From positions 124,001 to 188,000 of the forward strand of contig CAVPFX010000001.1 of NCBI GenBank assembly GCA_963703895.1: DNA of 64,000 nucleotides, given 5' to 3'. Source of the stretch: VRUE01 sp963703895 (GTDB lineage: Bacteria > Actinomycetota > Thermoleophilia > Solirubrobacterales > 70-9). The position numbers were made by a program, and so were the translations under genes. The notes below the pieces were generated by a model, which saw only the letters and a list, made by a program, of their open reading frames with translations, did not search any database and was not told the origin of the DNA. Shown in pieces: positions 53,936 through 64,000 of the stretch; position 1 is the first letter of the stretch, and every line of letters begins with the position of its first letter.

Positions 53936-55306
53936 TCAGGCGGCGCTGCGGATCAGCTTCTTGTTGACGAACTCATCAGCGCCGTAGCGGCCCAGCTCGC
54001 GGCCGAAGCCCGAGCGCTTGAAGCCGCCGAAGGGCAGCTCTGGGCCGTCGGCCCCGACCAGGTTGACGTAGACCATCCCCGCTTCGATCCTGTCGGCAAC
54101 CCGCTCGGCCTGCTCCGCGTCGGTCGTCATCAGATAGGAGCCGAGCCCGAACGGCGTCTGGTTGGCGAGCTCGACCGCCTCATCCTCGGAGCCGACCCGG
54201 TAGACCTGGGCAACCGGGCCGAAGAACTCTTCCTGGGAGGCGTCGGAGCCCGGCACGATCCCGGCGAGGATCGTCGGTTCGAAGAAGTTGCCCTCGCGCT
54301 TGCCGCCGGCGACGACCTCGGCGCCGGCGTCGACAGCCCGCTTGACCTGGTCCTCGAGCCGGTCCGCGGCGGTATCGGAGGAGAGCGGGCCGACAGCGGT
54401 GTCCTCGGAGGCCGGGTCGCCCGGCGCCGAGGCGGTCAGGGCGGCCTTGAACTTCTCCAGGAACTCGTCGTAGAGCTCGTCGACGACGATGAACCGCTTG
54501 GCCGCGTTGCAGGACTGGCCGGCGTTGTCGAGCCGCGCTTCCGCGGCGGCCGCCGCCGTCGCCTCGAGGTCGTCGGAGCCGAGCAGGATGAACGGGTCCG
54601 AGCCGCCCAGCTCGAGCACGACCTTCTTCAGGTTGCGGCCGGCGATCTCGGCGACCGCCGCGCCGGCCCTCTCTGAGCCCGTAACCGAGACGCCGTGCAC
54701 CCGAGGATCGGCGATGACCCCCTCGATCTGCTCGTTGCTGGCGTAGATGTTCTCGTAGGTCCCCTCGGGGAAGCCGGCGTCGTCGAAGATCCGCTGCATC
54801 GCCTCCGCCGATTCCGGGCACTGCGGAGCATGCTTGAGCAGAATCGGGTTGCCGATCACCAGGTTCGCCGCCGCAAAACGGGCCACCTGGTAGTAGGGGA
54901 AGTTCCAGGGCATGATCCCGAGCAGGACGCCGAAGGCGCTGCGGCGGACCACCGCCGTGCCCTCACCGCCGAGCAGGGTGATTGGCTCGTCCGCCATCAA
55001 CCCCTCGGCGTTGTCGGCGTAGTAGGCATAGATGCTGGCCGTAAAATCGACCTCGCCGAGCGCCTGCTCGACCGGCTTGCCCATCTCACGGACGATGATT
55101 CCGGCCAGTTCCTCGCGCCGCTCACCGTGGAGCTCGCCGACCCTGCGGATCAGCCCCGCCCGCTCGGTAGCGGTGGTGGAGGAGGTCCAGCTCCTGTAGG
55201 CGGCGTCGGCCCTCGCGATCACCGCGTCCAAGTCGGTGTCGCTTATCTCCTCGTACTCCTTGACCTTCTCGCCGGTTGCAGGGTTGACGACCGCGTAGGT
55301 GCTCAT
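53936..55306 (-). CDS. gabD: NAD(P)-dependent aldehyde dehydrogenase, succinate-semialdehyde type
   Basis: The 456-residue protein has the ALDH set: GIMPWNFPYYQ (cofactor site), VSVTGSERAGAAVA, catalytic Glu232 in LELGGSDPFILL and nucleophile Cys266 in NAGQSCNAAKR. FGPVAQVYRV and NLVGADGPELPFGGFKRSGF close the fold. Similarity and operon context (class III transaminase, alanine dehydrogenase, PucR) suggest oxidation of succinate semialdehyde or a related ω-semialdehyde from GABA or putrescine. Exact substrate unproven. Confidence 0.92.
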   Translation of the reverse strand: MSTYAVVNPATGEKVKEYEEISDTDLDAVIARADAAYRSWTSSTTATERAGLIRRVGELHGERREELAGIIVREMGKPVEQALGEVDFTASIYAYYADNAEGLMADEPITLLGGEGTAVVRRSAFGVLLGIMPWNFPYYQVARFAAANLVIGNPILLKHAPQCPESAEAMQRIFDDAGFPEGTYENIYASNEQIEGVIADPRVHGVSVTGSERAGAAVAEIAGRNLKKVVLELGGSDPFILLGSDDLEATAAAAAEARLDNAGQSCNAAKRFIVVDELYDEFLEKFKAALTASAPGDPASEDTAVGPLSSDTAADRLEDQVKRAVDAGAEVVAGGKREGNFFEPTILAGIVPGSDASQEEFFGPVAQVYRVGSEDEAVELANQTPFGLGSYLMTTDAEQAERVADRIEAGMVYVNLVGADGPELPFGGFKRSGFGRELGRYGADEFVNKKLIRSAA

Positions 55307-55322
55307 CTACTCCTTTTCCTCC

Positions 55323-56458
<1,136 letters not shown>

Positions 56459-56462
<4 letters not shown>

Positions 56463-58015
56463 GCAACCAACTCCCGGGCTCGTATCGCCAGCCAGAACTC
56501 GATCCGGTCGTGGGCGCGCGAGAGGTCGCGGCCGGTCAGCTCCTCGACTTTGCGCATCCGGTAGCGCAGCGTGTGGCGGTGGCAGTAGACCTGGCGCGCG
56601 GCTTTCTCCCACTGGCCGTTCTGCTCGATGAAGGCCTCGAGCGAGCGCAGCAGCTCGCCGCCGTACTCCTCGTCGCCCGCCTCGATCGGCCCCAGCACGC
56701 TGTCGCAGTAGAGCTTCAGCGCCTCATCGTCCTGGATCGAGAGCAGCAGGGTGAAAGCGCCAAGGTCGCGCCAGGAAGCCACCTCCGGGGCGTTGCCGTT
56801 ATCGATCGCGGTCGCCTCCAGGGCGCAGCGGGCCTCGTGGAAGGAGTGGCGCAGATCCTCCGGCGGGGCGGGGCGGCTGGCCGCGGCGCGCACCGCGCCG
56901 CGGTCTTTGACCAGGGCCTTGCGGGCATCGGCGGCGAGGTCGACGGGGTCGCGATCGGCAGCATCGACAACGGCGCAAAGGAGCTCGCGGCGACCGCTCG
57001 CGTGCGGCGCCACCACCGCCGGGCAGGCATCGGCGGCGAGCGCCCGCTCCAGCGCCGACTCGGCCGCCGCCGGATCGTCGAGGTCGAAGACGAGCACGGC
57101 GGCCTCGTCGCCGATGCCGAAGGGCTCGAGTCGGCGACGCAGCTCCGAGGGCTCGAGCCGCCCGCCCAGGGCTCCGGCAAGCACGTCGCCGGCGAGGCGG
57201 CGCTCGGTCTCGCGGGCGACGCGGCGGCGCATCAGCTCCAGCGCCACCACCGCCACCGCTTGCTGCAGGATCAGCCGCTCGAAATCGCCGAGGCCGCCGG
57301 AGTCGCGCACGATCACGACCCAGGCCTGCGGCGGGCCCCCACCCGGCGAGATCACCGGGTGGGCTAGAGCCCGACCCGCCACAGCGGGATGCGCCGGCAC
57401 GAACGGGTGTCCGTCGGCGGTGTGGCGCAGAGCTTCCTCGCGGATCGCGTTGACCGCCTCGGCGGAGAGCTCGCGGCGGAAGCCGCGACCGGCGAGGCGC
57501 TCGCCACGGCCGCCGAGGATCGCCACCGTGCCGCCAACCGCCGAGGCGATCGTCGCCACGATCTCCTCCAAGCCGCGCTCTTCGAGGACCAGCCGCTCGA
57601 GCCGCCGCTGCACGGCGATGCCGCGCTGCAGCACCTCGTACTGCTCGTTGACGAGACGGGCGAAGGCCTTCTCCGTAATCGCGATGAAGGGGGTCGAGTA
57701 GGGGACCTCGAAGAGCGGGAAGTCGCGTTTCTTCGCCTCCTCGACCAGGGCTTTCGGCAGCGAGTCGTGATTGAAGCCGGTGCCGAAGCCGAGCCCGGCG
57801 AGGTTGTGGTCGGCGAGCAATTTGACGAAGGCCCGCTGCTTGGCGGCGCTGCCCAGCGGGATCCCCGTGGTCAGCATCAGCTCGCCGCCGGAGAGCCACG
57901 GGGTCGGGTCCTCGAGCTCGGAGATGTGGACCCAGCGGACGGGCGCTTCGGCCGCCGAGGAGCCAGCCGCGAGCTCGAGGTCCAGCTCATCCAGCAGGCT
58001 TTGGACGGTAAGCAT
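56459..58015 (-). CDS. PucR-family transcriptional regulator
   Basis: The 518-residue protein has an N-terminal PucR domain (MLTVQSLLDELDLELAAGSS, SGGELMLTTGIPL, FEVPYSTPFIAITEKAFARL) and a GAF-like centre. A C-terminal CdaR GGDEF-like/HTH_30 region (about 445-515) contains QWEKAARQVYCHRHTLRYRMRKVEELTGRDL. PucR regulators activate purine or amino-compound catabolism on sensing substrate. It lies between the transaminase (eight bases upstream) and ald, so it probably regulates its own operon and the divergent permease. Confidence 0.92.
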
Positions 58016-58023
58016 GAGACGAC

Positions 58024-59421
58024 CTATCGCTGGACCCGCTCCCAGGCCTCGGTCAGGACGCCGTGGAGGACGTCGTGGATCTCTTCGAACTGCTCCGTAT
58101 CGGCGATCAGCGGCGGTGCCAGCTGCACGACCGGGTCGCCACGATCGTCTGCGCGGCAGATCAGGCCGCGCTTGTAGAGCTCGCCGGAGAGGAAGCCGCG
58201 CAGCAGGGACTCGGACTCCTCGTCGTCGAAGCTCTCTTTGGTCTCGCGGTCCTTGACCAGCTCGATCGCGTGGAAGTAGCCGGCGCCGCGCACGTCGCCG
58301 ACGATCGGCAGGTCGCGCAAGGACTCCAGCATCTGGCGGAACTCGCCCTCCTTGGCGAGCACGTGGCCGCAGAGATCCTCGCGCTCGAAGATGTCGAGGT
58401 TGGCCATCGCCATCGCCGAGGCGATTGGGTGACCGGCGAAGGTGAAGCCGTGCGAGAAGGAGGCGTCACCCTCCATGAACGGGGCGGCGACGGCATCGGA
58501 GGCGATCACCGCACCCATCGGCGCGTAGGCGGAGGTGAGCCCCTTGGCGACCGTGATCAGGTCGGGCACGTAGCCGAAGCGTTCGCAGCCGAAGTAGTGG
58601 CCGAGCCGGCCCCAGGCGCAGATCACCTCGTCGGAGATCATCAGCACGTCGTAGCGGTCGCAAATCTCGCGCACCCGCTCGAAGTAGCCATCGGGCGGGA
58701 CGAAGCAACCGCCGGCGTTCTGCACCGGCTCGAGGATCACGGCGGCGACGGTCTCCGGCCCCTCGAACTGGATCCGCTCCTCGATCGCGGTCGCCGCCCA
58801 GAGCGGGTGGCGGTCCTCGGGCCAGCGATAGAGGTTGGTGTTGGGCACGTGGCAACCGCCGGGGACAAGCGGCTCGAACTGCGAGCGCAGCTCGGTGATC
58901 CCGGTCGCGGAAAGGGCCCCAAGCGAGGTGCCGTGGTAGGCGATCTCGCGGGCGATCACCTTGTGCTTCTGGCCTTTGCCCAGCGCCCGGTGGTAGTTGC
59001 GGGCCAGCTTCAGCGCCGACTCGACCGACTCCGAGCCGCCCGAGGTGAAGAAGACCCGGTTGAGGTCGCCGGGGGCAAGCCCGGCGAGGCGGGTTGCGAG
59101 TTCGATCGCCCGCGGATGGGCGTAGCTCCAGAGCGTGTAGAAGTCGAGTTCCTCGACCTGGCGGGCAGCCGCTTCGCCGATCTCGGTGCGGCCGTGGCCG
59201 GCGTTGACGCAGAAGAGGCCGGAGAGGCCGTCGAGGTAGCGCTTGCCGTGGTCGTCGAAGACGTAGCAGCCGTCGGCGCCGACGATGATCGGGATCTCGT
59301 GCTCGGCGCTGTAGGAGCCCATGCGCGAGAAGTGCATCCAGAGGTGGCGTCGCGCCATCTCCTGCAGACCGGAACTCGCTGCCGAATCCAGCGCGGAACC
59401 CGGTCGCGACACAACGGCCAT
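58024..59421 (-). CDS. class III (ω-amino acid:pyruvate or GABA-type) aminotransferase
   Basis: The 465-residue protein has FVDDHGKRYLDGLSGLF-like FDDHGKRYLDGLSGLFCVNA, FFTSGGSESVESALKLARNY (PLP phosphate), YHGTSLGALSATG, EPVQNAGGCFVPPDGYF, ISDEVICAWGRLG (D264) and the PLP lysine K293 in TVAKGLTSAYAPMGAV. The family accepts GABA, β-alanine or polyamine-derived amines with pyruvate. First gene of the operon with pucR, ald and gabD; pairing with Ald argues for pyruvate as acceptor (inference). Confidence 0.93.
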   Translation of the reverse strand: MAVVSRPGSALDSAASSGLQEMARRHLWMHFSRMGSYSAEHEIPIIVGADGCYVFDDHGKRYLDGLSGLFCVNAGHGRTEIGEAAARQVEELDFYTLWSYAHPRAIELATRLAGLAPGDLNRVFFTSGGSESVESALKLARNYHRALGKGQKHKVIAREIAYHGTSLGALSATGITELRSQFEPLVPGGCHVPNTNLYRWPEDRHPLWAATAIEERIQFEGPETVAAVILEPVQNAGGCFVPPDGYFERVREICDRYDVLMISDEVICAWGRLGHYFGCERFGYVPDLITVAKGLTSAYAPMGAVIASDAVAAPFMEGDASFSHGFTFAGHPIASAMAMANLDIFEREDLCGHVLAKEGEFRQMLESLRDLPIVGDVRGAGYFHAIELVKDRETKESFDDEESESLLRGFLSGELYKRGLICRADDRGDPVVQLAPPLIADTEQFEEIHDVLHGVLTEAWERVQR

Positions 59422-59531
59422 GTCAGTCTCCTCTCATGCTACGACGATGTGGACAACGCTAGAACTGGTATAGCGCACTTGCAATGTTCGCTTGGGAGAG
59501 TCAGAGCTAAAGACTTATACGAAGCGTACAA

Positions 59532-59579
59532 GTACCCGGTGGACATTTGGGACATCTGCAACTTGTGCAAATCGGGTAC
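59532..59579. promoter_or_regulatory. inverted repeat in the divergent transaminase/permease promoter region
   Basis: GTACCCG (59532-59538) and CGGGTAC (59573-59579) flank a second interrupted pair (TTTG..CAAA). The 218-base region 59422-59639 between the divergent transaminase and permease genes holds no gene. It also carries ACTTGCAATG and ACTTGTGCAA, related motifs that could be PucR sites (speculative). Confidence 0.4.
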
Positions 59580-59639
59580 CGGGCCTACGTTGAAGCAGTC
59601 GTCGCGCATGGGTGCGGCGGATCGACGGAAGGAGGAGGA

Positions 59640-61199
59640 ATGGAGAGCTCAGCGGTTCCCCCGCCCAGAGCGAAGACCCCGGCGGTCCCCAGCAGTGGCG
59701 ACAAGGGCCTGAAGAAGAACGCGATCGGCTTCGTTTCCAGCGTCGTCATCGGCGTCGCCTCGACCGCGCCGGGCTACAGCCTCGCCGCCACCCTCGGCTT
59801 CATCGCCGCCGCGGTTGCCCTGCAATCGCCGGCCGTGCTGCTGATCAGCTTCGTGCCGATGTTCCTCGTCGCCGCCGGCTACTACTACATGAACAAGGCC
59901 GACCCGGACTGTGGCACCAGCTTCTCCTGGGTGACCAAGGCGATGGGTCCGCAACTGGGCTGGATCGCCGGCTGGACGATCGTCGTCGCCGACGTGATCG
60001 TGATGGCCAACCTCGCTCAGATCGCCGGCCTCTACACCTTCGAACTCTTCAGCTGGACCTCGGCGGCCGAATCGACCGCGGCCGTGACCGCGGTCGGCGT
60101 GATCTGGATCGCGATCATGACCGCGATCGTCGTGATCGGGATCGAGCTCTCGGCCCGCACCCAGGTCGGCCTGCTGGCGGCCGAGATCGTCACCCTCGCC
60201 GCCTTCGCCGTCGTCGCCTTGATCAAGGTCTACTCGGGCGACGCTCTGGACACCTCGATCGACCCGAGCCTCTCCTGGATCAACCCCTTCAGCCTCAGCC
60301 CCAGCGAGATCTCCGCCGGCATGCTGCTCGCGGTCTTCATCTACTGGGGCTGGGACACGACGGCGACGGTCAATGAGGAGACTGAAAATCCCGACGAGGC
60401 ACCGGGTCGGGCGACCGTGGTCAGCACCCTGATCCTGCTCGGCATCTACCTCATCGTCGCCGTCGCGGCGCAGGCCTACGCCGGCGTCGACCAGCTGATC
60501 GAAAATCAGGAAGACGTGCTCAGCTCGCTCGGCACCGAGGTCTTCGGCTCGCCGCTGGACAAGATCCTGATCATCGCCGTGCTCTCCTCGGCGGCGGCGT
60601 CGACCCAGACGACGATCCTGCCGACCGCCCGCACCACGCTCTCGATGGCTCGCGCCAACGCGATGCCCAAGAGCCTCGGCAAGGTCCACCCTCGCTTCCT
60701 CACCCCTCACGTCTCGACCGTGCTGATGGGCGTCGCCTCAATCGTCTGGTACGTCAGCCTCACCCTGGTCAGCGAAGACATCCTCTTCGACTCGCTGGCG
60801 GCGCTGGGCCTGATGATCTCCTTCTACATCGGCCTCACCGGCTTCGCCTGCGCGGTCTACTACCGGCGCGAGCTGCTGCGCAGCGTCAAGAACTTCTTCT
60901 TCATCGGGCTCGGGCCGGCCCTGGGCGGCGCGATCCTCTTCTACCTGCTGATCAAGAACGCGATCGAACTCTCCGATCCGGCCAACTCCGAATCGGGCAA
61001 CTCCTGGTTTGGGATCGGACCACCGCTGGTGATCGCCGTCTTCTTCCTCATCCTCGGCCTGCTGCTGATGTTTGTGCAGTGGCGCAAGGTGCCGGAGTTC
61101 TTCAGGCGCAAGCCGGAGGTGGTCCCGGCCGGGTTCCTCGAGGGCGAAGCCGAGCTGGAGCCGGTGCCGATCGCCAAGAGCGACGGGAAAGGAGACTGA
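59640..61199 (+). CDS. APC-family amino acid/polyamine permease
   Basis: The 519-residue protein starts at the ATG at 59640 behind GGAGGAGGA. It has twelve or so membrane helices: FVSSVVIGVASTAPGYSLAA (helix 1, with the unwound G-V-A-S-T region), GTSFSWVTKAMGPQLGWIAG, IYWGWDTTATVNEETENPDEAPGRA and AYAGVDQLIENQEDVLSSLG. The phrases are typical of actinobacterial APC transporters for amino acids or amines. It is divergent from the catabolic operon and thus probably brings in its substrate. Confidence 0.93.
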   Translation: MESSAVPPPRAKTPAVPSSGDKGLKKNAIGFVSSVVIGVASTAPGYSLAATLGFIAAAVALQSPAVLLISFVPMFLVAAGYYYMNKADPDCGTSFSWVTKAMGPQLGWIAGWTIVVADVIVMANLAQIAGLYTFELFSWTSAAESTAAVTAVGVIWIAIMTAIVVIGIELSARTQVGLLAAEIVTLAAFAVVALIKVYSGDALDTSIDPSLSWINPFSLSPSEISAGMLLAVFIYWGWDTTATVNEETENPDEAPGRATVVSTLILLGIYLIVAVAAQAYAGVDQLIENQEDVLSSLGTEVFGSPLDKILIIAVLSSAAASTQTTILPTARTTLSMARANAMPKSLGKVHPRFLTPHVSTVLMGVASIVWYVSLTLVSEDILFDSLAALGLMISFYIGLTGFACAVYYRRELLRSVKNFFFIGLGPALGGAILFYLLIKNAIELSDPANSESGNSWFGIGPPLVIAVFFLILGLLLMFVQWRKVPEFFRRKPEVVPAGFLEGEAELEPVPIAKSDGKGD

Positions 61200-61200
61200 G

Positions 61201-61620
61201 ATGAGCCAGATAGTGGTCGGCTACGACGGCTCGGACTGCAGCCGTGCGGCGCTCGAGGAGGGGCTGCGCACCGCGCGAGCCCTGGGCGACGAGGTGGTCG
61301 TCGTCTTCGGCTACTCGCCGCCGGGGCTCTGGGGCGGCGAGATCGCCGAACACGAGGAGGCGATCGAAGAACGGGGCACAAAGGTGTTGGAGGAGGCCAA
61401 GCACCAGGCAGAGGCCGCCGGAGCCACGGTCGAGCTCGAGCTGGTGGCCAAAAAGGGCTCCGAGGCGATCGTCGAGGTCGCCGAGAAGCGGGATGCGCGG
61501 ATGATCGTGGTGGGGAGCTATGGGGATGCGCCGCTCAAGGGAATGATCCTCGGGTCGACGCCCAACAAGTTGCTTCATCTGGCCGAGCGGCCCGTGCTTG
61601 TTGTGCCTGCCAAGCGGTAA
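61201..61620 (+). CDS. universal stress protein (UspA family)
   Basis: The 139-residue protein has MSQIVVGYDGSDCSRAALEE at the N-terminus, and the ATP-binding motif G-x2-G-x9-G-S/T in VGSYGDAPLKGMILGSTPNK near the end, so it is of the ATP-binding Usp type. It starts one base after the permease stop region and is surely cotranscribed; such Usp genes often accompany APC permeases, perhaps tuning transport to energy state (inference). Confidence 0.92.
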   Translation: MSQIVVGYDGSDCSRAALEEGLRTARALGDEVVVVFGYSPPGLWGGEIAEHEEAIEERGTKVLEEAKHQAEAAGATVELELVAKKGSEAIVEVAEKRDARMIVVGSYGDAPLKGMILGSTPNKLLHLAERPVLVVPAKR

Positions 61621-61631
61621 CCGAGGCCAAG

Positions 61632-61668
61632 ATAAGAACATCTTCCCGAATGAGTAAGATGTTCTTAT
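61632..61668. promoter_or_regulatory. inverted repeat, 13-bp perfect arms, over the Xre antitoxin start
   Basis: ATAAGAACATCTT (61632-61644) and AAGATGTTCTTAT (61656-61668) are perfect arms around 11 bases. The right arm overlaps the start codon at 61667. HTH antitoxins bind such paired sites to repress their operon. An AT-rich, exact repeat in this GC-rich region stands out. Confidence 0.75.
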
Positions 61669-62005
61669 GGCTCAAATCACCTGGAGAGTCGAGGAGCTTG
61701 CCGCCCTTCATGGCTGGGGCGCCCGGCAGCTTGCCGAAGAATCGGGGCTTGACCAGAAGACGGTGCGCAACATCCTCGCGGGGCGGGCGACACGGGTCGA
61801 CCTCAACACGATCGCGCGGCTGTCACGAGCACTCGGCGTCGGACCGGGCTCCCTCTGGGACGTGGATACAGACTCCGTGGGCGCCTGGGAGAGGACCGCG
61901 GGAGCGGCGGGCGAGGCGAAGCCCGGCGAGCTGGAGGAAGTCCTTGCCGGCGCCTGGCCTGAGCAGGTGGACTCCGGCTTGGAGCGGGCCCTGCGGTTGC
62001 CTTGA
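61667..62005 (+). CDS. Xre-family HTH antitoxin
   Basis: The 112-residue protein has an N-terminal HTH_XRE domain (VEELAALHGWGARQLAEESG, LDQKTVRNILAGRATRVDLN, IARLSRALGVGPGSLWDV). The C-terminal segment (GELEEVLAGAWPEQVDSGLE) would contact the toxin. Its TGA overlaps the TTG start of the PIN gene. Confidence 0.88.
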   Translation: MAQITWRVEELAALHGWGARQLAEESGLDQKTVRNILAGRATRVDLNTIARLSRALGVGPGSLWDVDTDSVGAWERTAGAAGEAKPGELEEVLAGAWPEQVDSGLERALRLP

Positions 62006-62478
62006 GTCGCTGCTATCTCGACACGAACTTCGTCTACGCGCACCTGAGATCGAAGCGAGGTGGGACTCTGGGCCCGGTCGAGACCTGGCGAGCGAACGTG
62101 CTGAGCCAGATGGACGGCAATGGGGTGATCAGCGGCCTCGTCATCGACGAGCTCGCCTACCGGTTGATCCTGGCGTGGCTGCGTGACGACGGAGACAACG
62201 ATCCCCTCTCGACCTATCGGTCCGACAGCCGCTCGGTGATGCAGGCGATGCGGCGTCGGCTGGCAACGGCTTGGCGCGCGGTCGACTCCCTTTCTCTCGA
62301 GCTGCAGCCGACCGAGCACTCGGTGATCGACAGAGCAAAGTCGCTGATGTCTCGGCCCGGCCTTCCTCCCCGCGACGCGTTTCATGCGGCCCATGCCCTC
62401 GCTGCTGATTGCACTCTGATCGCGAGTGCCGATGCCGATCTTGGTCTGGTGCCGGGCCTGCGACTGCTGGCGCCCTGA
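62002..62478 (+). CDS. PIN-domain toxin paired with the Xre antitoxin
   Basis: The 158-residue protein starts at a TTG overlapping the antitoxin stop. Motifs: MSRCYLDTNFVYAHLRSKR (Asp), GLVIDELAYRLILAWL (Glu), GLPPRDAFHAAHALAADC (Asp) and IASADADLGLVPGL (Asp), the four PIN carboxylates. An Xre-PIN pairing is less common than RHH-PIN. RNase activity is inferred. Confidence 0.87.
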   Translation: MSRCYLDTNFVYAHLRSKRGGTLGPVETWRANVLSQMDGNGVISGLVIDELAYRLILAWLRDDGDNDPLSTYRSDSRSVMQAMRRRLATAWRAVDSLSLELQPTEHSVIDRAKSLMSRPGLPPRDAFHAAHALAADCTLIASADADLGLVPGLRLLAP

Positions 62479-62482
62479 GCTC

Positions 62483-63881
62483 TTACCTACCGATGTGAAA
62501 GCCGATCAGCTGCGGGACGCGAGCGAGCAGGGAGCTGATCGGGTCGGGGCTGCGGTCGTTTAGCTCGGCTTGCTCCTTGCGGAGGATGCCGGCTCGGATC
62601 GCTTCGCCTCCCAGCCAGTGGAAGGGCTCCGGTGGGACGCGGGGCGGGGAAGGGTCGACGAAGGCGAGTCTCGAGTGCTCGTCGCGGCGGTCCAGGGCTA
62701 GGGAGGCGAGGGTGCGGGCGACCATGTGGGAGGGGCCTACTCCGTTGCCGGTGTAGCCGGCTGCGGCGAAGGCTCGGTTGCCTTGTAGCGGGAGGACCAG
62801 GGGGAGGTGGGTTGGGGAGGCGTCGATCGGGCCGCCCCAGGCGTGGGTGATCGCCTTGCCCTCGAGGCCGGGGAAGTAGTCCCAGAGGTGGGCGGCGGTC
62901 TGGGAGACCACTTCGGGGTCTTTCTCGGCGCGGCCGTGGAGGCGGGCGCCCATGTTGATGTGGCCGCCGCCCCAGCCGAAGGCGATGCGGCCGTCCGGGG
63001 TGGTGCGGAAGTAGTCGATCAGGGCGCAGCTGTCGGTGATGCACTCGCCGCCGGTCCAACCGACCTGCTCGAGCAGCTCCGGCACCGGCTCGGTGAGGAC
63101 TATGTGCGAGGAAGCGACCGAAAGACGATTGTGGAAGGGCGCCCCGGGCGCCTTCGCCGCGGACCCCAGTGCCAGCACGGCGTTTCGCGCCCGCACCACA
63201 CCGCCGGCCGCATGCGCCTCGACCCCGGTCCACGAGCCCTTAAGCCGGCGGACCGGCGAGCGCTCGCAAACCTCCACCCCCCGCTCGATCAACCGCTCGC
63301 GCAACCCAAACGCCAACCGCGCCGGCTGCACCGTCGCAGCCCGCGGGTAAAAAGCCCCGCCGCGAAAAGCAGGCGACGTACAGCGTTCCGCCACCTGCTC
63401 CGGCGAGAGTGACTCGAGAACATCCTCGACGCCGAGCTTCCCGACACGCAGCCAGCGGCTTGGCCCAGACATCGTCATGAGCCGGCGCTGTCGACACCTG
63501 CATGTAGCCACTCTGCCGGTACCAAGCATCAACCCCCTCCCCCGCGCAGAACTCTCCAATCTCCGCCGCCGCCGCTTCCGCCGCCCGCGCAACAGCCAAC
63601 GCTCCCTCATCCCCCCACCGCTGCCGCATGCTCGGCAACGAGAACCACATCAGGTTGCAGAACCCCCCATTCCGCCCACTGGGCCCAAACCCACACCGAT
63701 CCGCCTCGAGCAGGACGACATGCGCCTCGGGCTCCAATTGCTTCACATGCCAGGCAGCCCACATTCCGGTGTAGCCCCCTCCGACCACGACCACATCGGC
63801 ATCTCGGGAGCCAACAAGCTCCGGCGCAACTTCTACATCGGGCGCCTCCTCCAGCCAGTACCCATGAGCATCGTGCTTCAT
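62483..63881 (-). pseudogene. FAD-dependent amine/amino-acid oxidase (DAO family, γ-glutamylputrescine oxidase-like), frameshifted
   Basis: The ATG at 63881 gives MKHDAHGYWLEEAPDVEVAP, then the FAD Rossmann motif VVVVGGGYTGMWAAWHV and GFGPSGRNGGFCNLMW. Near 63438-63445 the frame changes. The next frame carries LGVEDVLESLSPEQVAERC, AFYPRAATVQPARLAFGLRE, ECITDSCALIDYFRTTPDGR and the C-terminal FAD-contact AAGYTGNGVGPSHMVARTLA, ending at 62483. Both halves are typical of the PuuB/OrdL-type oxidase group. One inserted base, or two missing, explains the break; error or inactivation cannot be separated. It fits amine catabolism with the neighbouring permease and transaminase. Confidence 0.85.
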
Positions 63882-63929
63882 GAGGAACGAGTGTCGCAGG
63901 AGGCAAGGGTGCCCCTAGACTGGCCCCCC

Positions 63930-64000
63930 ATGCCTACCTTCGACGCACTCGCCAACCTCCCCCTAGAGATCGACGGCTACGAGCTCCAGCCCCTGGAACT
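63930..64000 (+). CDS. start of a protein of unknown function (cut by window end)
   Basis: An ATG at 63930 begins MPTFDALANLPLEIDGYELQ and stays open to the right edge (23 codons visible). It is divergent from the oxidase gene, 48 bases from its start. Too little is seen to assign a family. Confidence 0.5.
   Translation, partial: MPTFDALANLPLEIDGYELQPLE

Overview
The window comes from a high-GC actinobacterium, most like the Thermoleophilia (Solirubrobacter or Conexibacter type). That placement is an inference. It rests on the fused PafB-PafC WYL regulator, a DUF6458 protein, TTAGGnnnnCCTAA iron boxes, HtaA-domain haem proteins, paired Tat/lipoprotein ferritin-like proteins and frequent GTG/TTG starts with ATGA or GTGA overlaps. 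There is one RNA gene (tRNA-Phe). I found no CRISPR array, insertion sequence, integrase or replication origin.

Layout. 1-6000: the 3'-truncated WYL regulator, a small membrane protein and two large polytopic membrane proteins. 6000-9500: an OB/HD-domain 3'-5' exonuclease, two CrcB-type fluoride channels and, divergent from them, an arsenic operon (ArsR, aquaporin, ArsC). 9500-18000: an FAH-family protein, SDR, SRPBCC protein, secreted Cys-repeat protein, a frameshifted sigma factor with a low-complexity tail, two tiny membrane proteins, TrmO, tRNA-Phe, a GH15-like protein and a LOG-type protein. 18000-26800: an MrfA-like helicase overlapping a DHPS-like gene, a HAD phosphatase, a DtxR/MntR regulator, then an ECF sigma/anti-sigma pair beside two ferritin-like proteins and a PLP aminotransferase. 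26800-35300: DUF2804, SucCD, HAD dehalogenase, sulfatase, biotin-carboxylase/BCCP and PHP phosphoesterase. 35300-43500: an iron/haem locus. 43700-48700: sulfate assimilation (CysC, Sat, CysH, sulfite/nitrite reductase, rhodanese), then dodecin. 49100-52200: two PIN toxin-antitoxin modules around a double-headed TetR protein. 52200-64000: an RTX-repeat protein, an amino-compound catabolic operon (transaminase, PucR, alanine dehydrogenase, succinate-semialdehyde-type dehydrogenase) divergent from an APC permease and a UspA protein, a third PIN module and a frameshifted FAD oxidase.

The most interesting locus is 35378-43498. Iron boxes, three of them abutting in exact 14-nt register, precede DUF2470, an MhuD/IsdG-like haem oxygenase, a haem-type ABC transporter, two HtaA-module exported proteins, a PKD-domain protein with a C-terminal membrane anchor, an ExbB/TolQ-like proton channel and a DUF2149 partner. 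A proton-channel pair of the kind that powers TonB is unexpected beside HtaA proteins in a lineage assumed to have one membrane.

The second notable signal is a dense set of long, near-perfect palindromes. At least thirteen hairpins with stems of 10-27 bp fall into families. One five-copy family has a nested stem and a conserved one-sided unpaired ACTCAA. They lie at convergent, codirectional and divergent junctions, and one is translated in frame inside a protein gene, so they are not only terminators. Four genes (a sigma factor, an anti-sigma factor, the haem ABC ATPase and the FAD oxidase) each carry one apparent frameshift of the same sense. Sequencing error and genuine lesion cannot be told apart here.
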